DNA of 64,000 bases from Cardinalis cardinalis (Eukaryota; Chordata; Aves; Passeriformes; Cardinalidae). Each line of letters opens with the position of its first letter. Position 1 is the first letter of the stretch. The DNA is taken from NCBI GenBank assembly GCA_014549065.1, contig JACDOX010000007.1, positions 11,763,648 through 11,827,647 of the forward strand, given 5' to 3'. Below the pieces are notes generated by a model. It saw only the letters and a list, made by a program, of their open reading frames with translations, made no database searches and was not told the origin of the DNA. Shown here one piece after another: positions 1 to 11,126 of this stretch. The position numbers and the translations under genes are program-made.

Positions 1-639
1 TACATCTGCTCAACCATTAGTAATTCACCAGCTATGGTATGTCTCAGAGACAGATGCTGTACTATGCTTAAATGAAACACAAATTTGTTCCCTGTTAGAA
101 ACTGGCCACTAACAGCCAAGTGGTCACCAATTTTGCACATTCAGCATATTTTAATTAAAATATTAATTTTTAAAGACTTGTTTGATTTTTTCTCTCCAAT
201 CAAATATAGGATCTCTGACAGCATAAATGTACTTTGTTGCATTTTTGGTTTTTTTATCACTTAGCAAGTAGGACAGTTCAACATGACAATTTACATTCAG
301 GGTGTCTTCCTCTTGTTTCAGACTTCAAACACCTCCACGAACCCCCATTACCTTCAGTTCTTTGTTCTAAGCATCCTTAAGCAAGATTTTAAAAGTCCAT
401 AGTGGTGAGCAGCACATAAAGATCCACTTTAAAATCCAGATGCTCACAGGTCTTGCCTATTTTACAGTGAAATTAGTCATATGCCATTTCTGTTTCCTAA
501 CCAGCTCCTTCCTTTCCACAGCCTTCAAATACACAACATATTGTATTGATTACCCAATTACTGCCTCCTGTCTACTTGTAAAATTGTTTTCTTAACAAAT
601 TGAGGGGAAAACCACATCAAACTCAATGCTATTCTTAAG
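1..639. other. 3' flank of FHOD3, no gene seen
   Basis: This is AT-rich sequence beyond the inferred FHOD3 3' end. I see no exon, RNA gene or recognisable repeat. In mammals TPGS2 lies convergent to FHOD3 on this side. If synteny holds it would be on the plus strand and end before this window. Confidence 0.5.
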
Positions 640-661
640 AACCATTGCTCATTAGTNACTT

Positions 662-667
662 TTTATT
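662..667 (-). terminator. Candidate poly(A) signal AATAAA (distal, better context)
   Basis: This is AATAAA on the minus strand. A G/T-rich run (TTTGATGTGGTTTTCC) follows about 40-55 nt downstream, as expected for a cleavage-stimulation element. It is the preferred end of FHOD3, pending RNA data. Confidence 0.5.
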
Positions 668-844
668 CCATGGGAGATTCAAGGCATCAGCAGATAAAGA
701 ATAAAATGTTACAATCAAGAGGGTGGACGGCACAGGTAGGATGTTCAGCCACAGGTCTCCCTGCAGTGTTGCCAGCTACCTGGCTCTGCCATCACTTGGA
801 TGCTGTGCTCAATGTAATGTGATGGATGACCATGGTTTCAGAGG

Positions 845-850
845 TTTATT
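845..850 (-). terminator. Candidate poly(A) signal AATAAA (proximal)
   Basis: The plus strand reads TTTATT, so the minus strand has AATAAA about 1.7 kb after the FHOD3 stop. It is the first canonical hexamer in the transcript direction. No strong GT-rich downstream element is seen. Confidence 0.4.
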
Positions 851-2567
851 GTGTTTGGTTCAACTCTCTTGAACAATCTCCACTGACTATCCTGTCCTTA
901 AAGAGAGCAGAGTAGAATAACCTGAAGTACCTGACATAGCCTGGGTGCCAGAAGCAACATTACTATGGCATTAGGACCCCAGCATAGATTATTATTTAAC
1001 TCTATTTTCCAAGTGTGTTTTGCGGCCAAAATAGAACCCTGTTACCATGACTAAACTGTTGCAGCTCCTCAGTTAACCAGCTTGAAGAAAGTCTTAGTTG
1101 TTACTGCTGCGCAGACATACCCTTAATCTTAGAGGCTAAGGCAATGGAAAGAGACAATCTTGTGCATCCTTGAAGATCTATTGGACATATACAGACTTTG
1201 GCTTAAAAAGTTCCCTTTATGTTATTGTTGTTTGCAGTTCTCTTCAAAATACTTCAGCACCGGCTGGGGTGACTGTTCAATTCATCTTCACTGCCGTACA
1301 TGTCCTCCACTTAAAGGCAGATGAGTTGACTAAAGGTTCTTCAAACACACTGAGGGCAGTTATAAAAGTCAGTTATAAAACTGTGAGATAAGGGCAAATA
1401 TATAGGAGCTNTTTACTGTGGTACCCACTCCACTGGTATCAAGGATAATCACAAAAAACCAGTAAAGAACAGCAAAAACACAGCAGGCTTTTTAGCAGGG
1501 CTATTTCATATTCAGATTCATTAAACTGAAATAAAATCACCACCACATTATCTTGCAGCAGAGAAAAGCAGCATGAAGGGCACAGGCAAGTGAACAAAAC
1601 TTTTTGATCTTAGCATCCAAATGCATTTATCGAGTATGTAAAATTGCTAACGTAGATCTCTCTGAAACTGTACAAATGCAGAGTACAACCACAGCTCAAC
1701 AAGAGGGGGGAATTGTGTTCTCCCCTCTGTGTGCATGCTGCTGTGTACAGTGTGGGTGTGCATTAATGCACATTAATTCAGCATCCTAAACTCTCCACTT
1801 GTATTGCAGGCCATGGCCTGCCCCACAGAGTGAGTCACACTGAACAACACTGAGTTCCTGCAAAAAAGACATTCTTTTCCTCCTGTCCAGGTGGAACAGT
1901 AAGGCCCCACAGTGAAAATCATGGTCCAGCTGGCTTCAGCAAAAGCATGATTTCACACCATGACTGCATATGTACAGATACATGCACACATGTCCACACA
2001 TTCATTCTGTACATATACAAAGGTACACATACATTTTTACATTCTTTGGAGGCAAAATAATAAAATATCCAACAAACCACAGGGCTGCACAGGCTGTGCA
2101 TCTTTGCTTAATGAATCTGCTTGAGGGAAATTTGGGTTGCTGTAACAGGAGTTATTTTGCCTCTTTAAGGACTGTTCCTTGCATTGACAAAACGCCATAC
2201 ATTTACAATGACTACAACAGGGCACAAGGAAAGCCAACGTAAACACAGCTCACATAATGACAGATAACTTCGAGAGCCCCCTCCTACNCACATCAACACA
2301 CCATGAGGAGAAGAAGCAGCCATGTGCTTTCACTTAGGAACACTCAAACGCTTCCTCAGTTACCGTCTGGATGTCATGCTGAGCTGTGGCATACCCTTCT
2401 TCTGCCCTGGATGTGGGATTTTGCTTTTTGTTGCTTATTAAAATTGAACTAACAGAGGAAGGGATATTGGGAGCAGCAGAGGAGGCTGGCAGTCCAACGC
2501 CACGCTGAAGGGTTGTCAGCCTGTGTGCTTCAGATGATCGGCTCTTCTTGTGGCCACCTCTGGGATG

Positions 2568-2650
2568 TCAAACCTGCATCTCAGAAGTGCTGATGAGGCC
2601 CAGTGCTTTGGCTTCTTCTGGTGTTAGCCCACTCTTTAGTGTCCTTCTCA
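2568..2650 (-). CDS. FHOD3: FHOD3 window exon 10 (last coding exon): C-terminal end and stop
   Basis: This 83-nt coding part starts after acceptor CTGTGCAG with TG. That pair completes TTG (Leu) with the T left by the previous exon. It encodes LRRTLKSGLTPEEAKALGL, then ISTSEMQV, then TGA at 2570-2568. It completes the basic part of the DAD and ends the protein a few residues after the conserved ALGL, as in other FHOD3 proteins. It lies 14 kb from the preceding exon and is too short for ORF finding. It was located by searching for the expected continuation of ...RANRKS. Confidence 0.95.
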
Positions 2651-2677
2651 CTGCACAGTTGTGAGTTCCAAAAGCAG

Positions 2678-2725
2678 ACAAAACCAAAAAAAACCCAAAC
2701 AAAACAAAACAAAGCAAAAAACAAC
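2678..2725. repeat. A-rich (AAAAC)n-like tract
   Basis: Irregular A-runs with C interruptions at about 30-75 nt upstream of the last exon. In transcript sense it reads T/G-rich and forms part of the polypyrimidine region of that acceptor. Confidence 0.85.
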
Positions 2726-5700
2726 AGAGAAAATACAAACAATTAGAATCAGTAATTACACAAGACTTTCAGCTGCAAAATCCCCTGTTAACATGCAAGC
2801 TCAATCGAATCAAAAGTTGCTATCTATTTAGGGCCTCAAGTTCAGAAACACTGAGTAATGCCCTATGCCAAACTCATGGGAGCATCAACAGCAACTCCAA
2901 ACAGTCAGGCAAAAATACATTTGTCATTTGACATTTAGTCAATAAAAAGTCTTAAGGAAAAATACCCCAGCTTTTTAAGAATTTCTTTTTCTCTGAAATT
3001 GTANCAGTTGATTTTCAGTCCATAGCAAGTATCATCTGCTCTATTATTTTATAATTTNGTAAGAATTTTTTGAAAGAGCTTTGGGATCTTTATAGGGATN
3101 TATTGAATTTATCACTATTAAATCCTTTGAGAATCTTTTAATTTGTAAAACTTTCCCCCTCAACCAAAGTTAAAAGATGATAAAAATAACTACTTTATAG
3201 TTGATTTAAATCATTAAAATGACTGTTTTCATACATGCTCCCCTTTCTTTTTTAATGTTCCCCCATCCTAGCACCATTTGTGCCATCTTTGCTATTGGTA
3301 GTCTGCAGCATTTTAGCTGAATTTAAATTATAAATCTAAGCCAAAATCTTGTTTCTTAACTTTCCATAGAGTGTTCTGAACACTAGCCTTGACAAGAATT
3401 TTAAAATTTGTGATTGCCTTTTTTATTCAGAAACAAGTGACTGTGACTGCACACATTGAGCATCAGCGTCCTCCTAGTTTTACTGATGCTTTGATTTTCA
3501 GGTGTATGGGCTTTAATTCAAGACACAAGTGGGGTGTTCACATTTTAATGTTCCTCAAGTACAAAATGCACATTGAGAAGTTCAAGCTTCATGCAAAGCA
3601 TAAACAGTGACTTAATATTGAACAGAATACATTTGGAGCCTAGAATCAGTGAACTCTAGGGGAAATTAATCTTAGAGAAACCAATTGCTAAGAGTGGTCA
3701 AGCAGCTCTTGCATCATTTAGCACAACTAAGGTCTCTCATTTAGTGAGATATTCAGTCCATGTAACTGAAACTGGGTGGTCACACTCAAGGGTTGATCAG
3801 GAGTGAGAGAAGGGAATGGATTGGCANAGAAAACAAGGGGATAAGATAAAGGAAGAATATGGCATATCTGAACATTTGATACCATGCAGGTTGAATGAGT
3901 GGGGTCTATTTCTGATTATCAAACCACTTTCATCAGATACTGATGTTAATCAAATGAGCTGGGAATGCCACATTTCTAGTTCCTCCATTATCAAACCCTT
4001 ACTTGTAAACATATTTCCAAAGCTCACTCCTTTCTCCTAGATTATTTGTATTATTAAACACCACCAGGGGCTGCATGACAGCCTTTCTAGGATACCCAGT
4101 TTTTCCTNCAGTACTGATCAGCAACATCTCCCAAGTTTACCAATGCTTAGCTTAAGGCACTGCAAGGTTAAATGAAACTGCCAAAACTAAGTTTAAAAAA
4201 GACCAAAAAAGTACTACCAGGAGAGAAATAAACTTCAGAAAATGCTCTGATCTCCTTGGTAAAGAACAGCCAACAGGATTTTTGAGTCAGTTTTTATCAC
4301 TGGCATTTTTTCTGGCTTNTCAGATTTGATATGCAAAATGTCCATGGTGATAATTGGTAATTTCTAGACATATGCTGTGGAATACCTTAGGATCTTAAGG
4401 TCTCAGTGAATCACCAAATCCTTATTTCTATATCAAAATGAACTGTATGAGGAGTGGAGTGGAAGAAAAAAANCCAAGACAGCTGCAATAGAAACATTTC
4501 TTTCATATTAAACCCAAAGACTTCCCTGTGTATTTCNCCTGCTTAACTGCCTACACTGCCTCTCCCCTGAATGCTTTTTTTCTTTACCCTCTGTAACATC
4601 AACAGCCAAACATGGACTGTAGCTTGTTTGGCCACCAGACAACAGTGTCAAAACTGGGGACCAAACTTTCCCAGGGTGGCTGCCTAGATGACATTTTATC
4701 TTCCCACTGATGCAAAAATGAACTGGAAAACCAAATGTGGAATGAATTTCCATGTTTTAGACACTTCTGNGGAAGTGTCAAACCAAATGCATTCAGGACT
4801 GCTCTCACACATATCCCCAACTCTCTAGACCACAGTCACTCACTCACACTTTCAAACTAAGCACAGTAACTACTGTAAAACAAAGCTAGTTNTTCTTGTC
4901 AGACAGGAAGAGAACAAATAGTTATTCTTGTTTGTAAACATTTCACAGGAACGGATGTACTCTGCTAACACTGGTTAAGTATNGGACTAAGCTAAATCTG
5001 CTCTTATTTATGATAAGGTAAATCTGGAACAACCTTTGTTAGGTCAGTACAATTGCTACAGCACAAATAATTGAGCTGAGACTCTATCTAACAACTGAAA
5101 GGAAAATCAGGGCCTCTGTAAATAAAAAAAACAAGCAGAACACATTTGCTAAATTCCTCCATCAGCCTGAGTAAGAGAATTACTAGTTTACTAGGAAAAG
5201 CCAAATGGATCTACAATAATATATAGGCTTCTTTGAAGTAAACTACAGGAGTTTATATTCAGAAACCATAATTAGGAGCCAAAGTACCATGGTAGAAACT
5301 ATCTTCATGGAAAAGCAAGTAGTCTTCTTTATGTTAAACAAGGTAAGTCTCTGAATCTCCAGATGCCTACCTATCAAACATACTAAAGTATTAGACTGAC
5401 ATCCTTTTGTTTTAACCCTTTGATGACTGAAGGAAAGAAATCCTGTATGTAGCAGGTGGTAAAGATGAGTGCCCTTTTCTGGGTTTGCCNTATGATTCAC
5501 ACAAGAATTCTGGAGGCCAGCCTCACACTTGCATTTTTTGTGCCACTGCAAAACAAGTAGGAATNGCAATATTCAATGAATTGCTGGGACATATGCTGCT
5601 GTAATTAAACAAAATTACAGCTAGGTTCTAACTTAGCTCTCCCTTAATACAGAGAATGATAACTTGGGTTTAAAATATTACAGCGACTCAAGGTATTAAG

Positions 5701-8411
5701 CAGGAAATTTACAGCAGGAAAAAAGAAAAAAGAGAGGAAAAAAAAAAGAGCTCCAAATAATGCAGAATTTTTGTAGTCATAATGAGATTGTCAAGAAAAT
5801 AATAAAAAGCAAAGATGTGAAGAATATTTTCAGTGACAGAATGATTCCCATAAAAACTGATGGCTGCTGACTTGTATAAACTACTTGTGGGGCCAAATAC
5901 TGCAATATTCTGTGGCTACTGGCAAGATTAAAGCTGTCCACCATCAGTAGGCAACTGGAAGNATAACAGCTGACAGAACCATGGTCCAGACTCAAATGAG
6001 GGAATTCTTAACCCTGTAATGCAACAGGCCAGTATGAGACAAACAAAGCCACTTAATGTTTGAAGTATTCTGTACCTAGGGAGATGAAAGCAGTTTAATA
6101 AAAGGTCTCTTTGTATAAAAATTGTATCTACTATGCAGAAATTACTGTACATTTCCTCATCTGAAGATACAGTGGATGAGTGCAGNATACATAGTAACAC
6201 AAGTTCCAGCCCCACTATTTCTGCACTGATTTGTTGAATATAAAGGCTTGTGGGTGATGAAACCAGGAGAAGGCTGAGTTATCTACAGGAGCAAAAACTG
6301 CTGTGGGAGGTGGGTGAACCTGTCTTGACATTCTGTTACACAGTNTCCTCAGTCATTTGTCTATTTCTTCATAAAGCTTGGTAGGGTTCCTACCTTAGGT
6401 CATGAACATGTTCTGTCATCAAAACTGAATGCAGGGAGATATTTTCCTTCCATGTTTTATAGACAATGCAAAATTACATTTCTCAACCTAGGTCTTCACT
6501 CTCCCTGCTTCACTGAACTTTGTCATGTTTCTAACTGGACTAGACATAATATCTTGGCTTGTAAAACTCTTGGCCTGCTGCAGATCACATTAAACTGAGT
6601 TATGGAATGCATTTTGGAGGCAGTGACAATAAAAATAAGACTTTCAAATGACCTTTTAGGTTCTTTTAGCAATTTTTAAAACATTTGCTAAAGAAACATA
6701 ACATAGAGAGAAAATAACTTTTACTCCTGTCACAAGCAAAGCCTGCTGAGATCCCATAACCAAGAAACTAAATGTTGTTTTTCTGGGGTTAGAGTGTATG
6801 ATATTCTTTATTAATCATGAAATCTAGAATTCTATTTGATATTCTGGCACAATGCAGTGTGCTTAGGGTGAACTCAATGACTTTGACTCTGCCTGTTGGA
6901 TCAAAATCTACAGAGACACACAGCCCTTGCTTTTTGCTGGAACAGTTTTTAAAAAGACTAATTCCTGAAGTATAACTTCTCTCTTGGTCAGAGAACATAA
7001 TTATCTAGGGTTTGGTTGTTTCTTTAAAGAGCAAATAGCACTTTTAACTTTCTCTTGCCATACTTTTTTTTTTTTTTAAGATTCAACAAAGAGTAAAGAT
7101 CAGTCTGGCTGGCACCATTTATTCTTGCATTTGCAATGGCTTTTGGCATGTGTGTCTACATTTGTGTGAGTCACTTGTAAGGCAGAATAGATGTGAGCAT
7201 TCTCCGGCTCAGCAGTCACAGAATGAGTGCCACTCCTGCTATAAAGATGTGGCAGCCACAGAACTTTCCCTCGATCCCAGCTGCAAAGGTAAAGCAGCAA
7301 GTTGCTGATTTGGAATGAAGAAAATTCCACATGGTGTAAATTACACAGTGAGGACAGCAAAAAGGGCAGATTATAAGAGACAGTACAGGCCAGCTCCATA
7401 ATCTCATTTTATTTAATGCATATTAGGGTTTTTTTTTCTGTTACCTATCCACATACAGCTTGCACTCCTAAGTCTATATTTTCATATATTTACATTTAAC
7501 ATATTGTTTTGGATTTTATTACAGTCAGTCCAGCAATGGCAATTTCCAACTCAAAAAAAGTTCAATCCACACAGCCTTGGTCCTATTTTCTTATTTTAAT
7601 CCTTGTCATATTTTTATGCCACTGTCTGTATAAGTTATGTTTAATTATGCATATATCATTGCTTAATATCAGTAAGCCTAAATGCTTCATAGAAATGCTG
7701 TAACATTTTGTGTAGCGATTTTTTCACAGAGATTTGTAGGTGAAGTTTTGGAGTGTATCACACACTTCTCTGAAGAAGTATAGACAACTGAAATGTGGTC
7801 TTTGTCTGGGTCAGCCACACAGAAAGCTCTCAGAACCAACACATTGTTATGCATTATTATTCTGCAGCTTTGCTTTGAGTCCTGNCAGCAGTTCATAGAG
7901 GGCACAAGTCTCTCCTAACAAGAAATCTAGTAGGTCACAACTACCTTTGGGTGTTACTTATGGTGGCTGTGAGATAAAGAGGAGTCTAGCAGTGGGAAAG
8001 GACAAACTGGCACTTTATNAGGAAAGCTAAATTTGCTTTTTTCATCTCCAGGTGGCTTATGTTATAGGGAACAAAAAGTAACCTGGGCTGCATATGAAGA
8101 GCATATGTGTTTTCAAAGTAGTATTTAACATGTAGTTGAAACTGTTAAAGTTTCCAACTTTATGTATTTCACAGATCATCATTTACACAGTCCCAACAGT
8201 AGGGCAGAAAAGATTTAACTCCTTCCTTGAAAGCCCTCTGTGACAAAATCCCCTTCATTTACATGAATTCCACTATGAAGAGTTACTACTAAAAGCAATC
8301 CTGCTGCCACCTCTTTCATAATTTCTCCCACTTAACTTCACCAGTCAGAAGTGATTCCACTAATAATAGGTAAAGCACCAAGAGTATAAAGCTCACCAGC
8401 AACCAAGGCTG

Positions 8412-8446
8412 CATGACTGAGTATATAATGAGTCATGACTGAGTCA
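8412..8446. promoter_or_regulatory. Tandem AP-1-like motifs in a direct repeat
   Basis: CATGACTGAGT occurs at 8412-8422 and 8434-8444. Two perfect TGAGTCA (AP-1/TRE) cores lie at 8429-8435 and 8440-8446, 11 bp apart. This is a possible intronic enhancer element. Activity is inferred only from the motifs. Confidence 0.4.
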
Positions 8447-11049
8447 CTATACACTATTTTCAAGACCAGACTGTGCATTAAATATGCACAGGTTGGGAAA
8501 AGACAGGAGATGGGATACAAAAAGTAAATAATCTACTGTAAATGTTTAAGGCCTGCAGCCTTTACCTTTCATTTGGAAATTTAAAATGACCCAATAAGGG
8601 TATTTATCAGGCTCTGAACACAGAGATGTCTCTTGGAGAGTGACTTAGCAGAAGAGTGCGACCAAGCTTGAGCACCTGGACTCTGCGGAATGCAAATTAA
8701 TTATTCCCATTAGGAATCCAAGCTGGGGAATAAAACAGTAAAAGGCATCCTCTCTGTGAGNCCATTAGATGAAAAATAACTGTGATCAAAACAATCTTGT
8801 AAATTCACCAATAAGATTACGTTATTCTTCCTAGAAAAAAACATATATATATATTTTTTTTTTCCTTGGCCACAGTGCTAGACCAAGATAAATGCAAAAT
8901 AGCTTTTTGTGAAACATTTTTGTTCTTCTTCTACGAGAGACTTCCCTCCAAACACTCCTGACACTCATGTCCGAGCAAATCCCTGCCTTCCCAGCTCCTC
9001 CTGCTAATCTCCTTGGTAGCAGCAGAGGGCTCCCTTTGGCAGCGGCGGCAGCGCCCTGCTCTGGAAAGCCACACAGGAGATGCTGTTTGTTTGCTGCACC
9101 TCTTTCGGAAGACAGCAAGAAAGCCTCCCTGTACCTCTCTGCCTTCTCTCTTTCTCAGATGAGGCTTTCCAGAAGAACTCAGTGATTTTGTCAGCCAGCA
9201 ATTCACTGCCGCAGAGTTCTTACTGGGATGCTGAAAGACATGATCTTTCAGGAAGGAAGGATGATGAAAATAAGGCATAAATTACTGACCNCAGAAACAT
9301 TTGTAACTTACTTTAATACTGAGAGAAAGAAAACAAAATACATATCCTATCAACTNTGGATTAATGGTGTGCAAATCAACTATCCCCATTTTTTTAGATA
9401 CTTAAAACTTAGGTATCCTACTTTTGGGAATGAATCCTATGACAAGAATTCAAAAGCCTTTACCTGTAAAAGATATCAATTTAAATGAAATCAGAGGACA
9501 ATATAGATGAATTCACTGATGCAGTGAATGGCAACATGGCAAAAGTGAAAACAATTTGTATGTCCTGTAAGATGCAAACAAATGGAGTAAAGTTATTTTT
9601 TCTTCCTACAGAACTACAGTTGAAAAAGTTGAAAAACTGTGTAGCATAATGGTATTTATATAGAAAATGTCAATGCCAATATGCTGGGATCAGGGANCAG
9701 GAGCAGCTTTTTTTTCCTACATATAATACTGATAGCACTTGCTCTTTATCAGCTGCTCCTCTCTTGCCAGTTTCCCCTGCATTACCTTCAGCTTGCTCTC
9801 TCCTGAAACTAAGGAAGTGCCACTTGGCTAAGAAAAGATGGCCAGAGAGATTCCAGCACTTGTAAGTCCTTGTCTAGAAGCCCATGGGAAGTTGCATTTA
9901 GTTTTCCCAATGTTGGAGACACAGCACAAGGATGGTCTGCCTACGCTGTCAGATCCTGGGGTGACACTGGCTTCACCTGGACAGGCACTCAGTGCCATGA
10001 GGTGACAGCTACTCTAAAACCACCTGNGACCACCCATCATAGCAGCAGTTTTCTCCTTGCTCCTACATCCCACCCTCTGTGCTTGGGTTGTANTGTACAT
10101 GCACATGTGAATGTGTAGTGTTCATATCTCTCTTCTCCCAGTGAAGTGAAATAAACAGGAATAAAAGATATGTAGCTTTTGTAAACATTGCATATTTAAT
10201 TCTGACTTCCCACACCAATGCAATGACTTCTTGCCCCTTTTTCAGGTGATGTATTACAACAAGGCTGCCCAGTTATAAGCAAATACTACAGTCCACAAAA
10301 TCTCTAATAGTGGTACAGGAATCCAACATAAAGTTAAGGAATGTACATATTGGTGCAGGCTAGGATAATTTGTTTTGTGACTTCTATTAAAAAAAAAAGA
10401 AAGAAACCTGCATTAATCAGAAAGTTTGAGGCTAGAGCCCTAAAAGAAATAATTTCGATCAGAATGTACTCATTTTAGAAATGACTTACAGATTCCTCTA
10501 AAATAGTGAGTGGAAAATGAATTNAAGCCTCTTTTACAAGCCATTTTTAAACAGATATTTAAACCAGCCTTTCAAAAACCCTTTTGTTCTGAAGGCTANA
10601 TGATGTAGAATTTCACAGGATGATTGCAAGTTTCCTCTACAGTGCTAGGATCAGTCTTGAGCAAACCCTGAGGTATGAGAGATACAGTCTGAAANTCATG
10701 GAGACTGCCAATAAAATATATAGGTACTATGCGTGTGAAATGCAAAAAGTAGAATGTCTACCCCATCTGTCAAAATCAGATATCTTAAAAGAAAGCTATT
10801 GAAAAANCCCATAATGCACATTGTAAAGCAGAAACTGAACACTTACAAATAAATGTGTGCCAACTTAGAAATGGTATTGACATCAACAATTATGTATGCC
10901 ATCAATTACAAGGGACAAAACTGAAAACATGGAACCAGCTATTCAGCCTCAAGAGTAAAATACATTTATAGCTATCAAAACTCATGGCAAGTCGTATGGG
11001 TTGCACAACTAATGGCTAATGGTTATGCAGCAGAACAGCAGATATGGTG

Positions 11050-11126
11050 GTACTTAGGCAAAGGTTGGACTTGGTCAACTTGGAGGTCTCTTCCAACCTG
11101 AATGATTCTGTCCTTCTATGATTCTA
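11050..11126 (+). mobile_element. CR1 LINE 3' tail, plus orientation
   Basis: AAGGTTGGACTTGGTCAACTT, then GAGGTCTCTTCCAACCTGAA, then two ATTCTnTnn units. This is a standard avian CR1 terminus of about 75 bp. Confidence 0.85.

Larger units (their letters stand above)
640..2567 (-). other. FHOD3: Probable FHOD3 3' untranslated region
   Basis: This is the sequence downstream of the TGA on the minus strand, with no supported coding content. On that strand the first AATAAA hexamers I see are at 850-845 and 667-662. The second has a GT-rich stretch shortly downstream (about 590-625), which makes it the better candidate, so the UTR would be about 1.7-1.9 kb. The 3' end was not measured. A 14-bp perfect palindrome lies at 1758-1771. 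The small ORFs on both strands here have no family resemblance. Confidence 0.6.

Noticed and set aside
300..380. Plus-strand acceptor-like CTCTTGTTTCAG followed by a short open frame
   Set aside because: It was considered as a last exon of a convergent neighbour such as TPGS2. The peptides in each frame do not match what I know of that protein and the frames close quickly.
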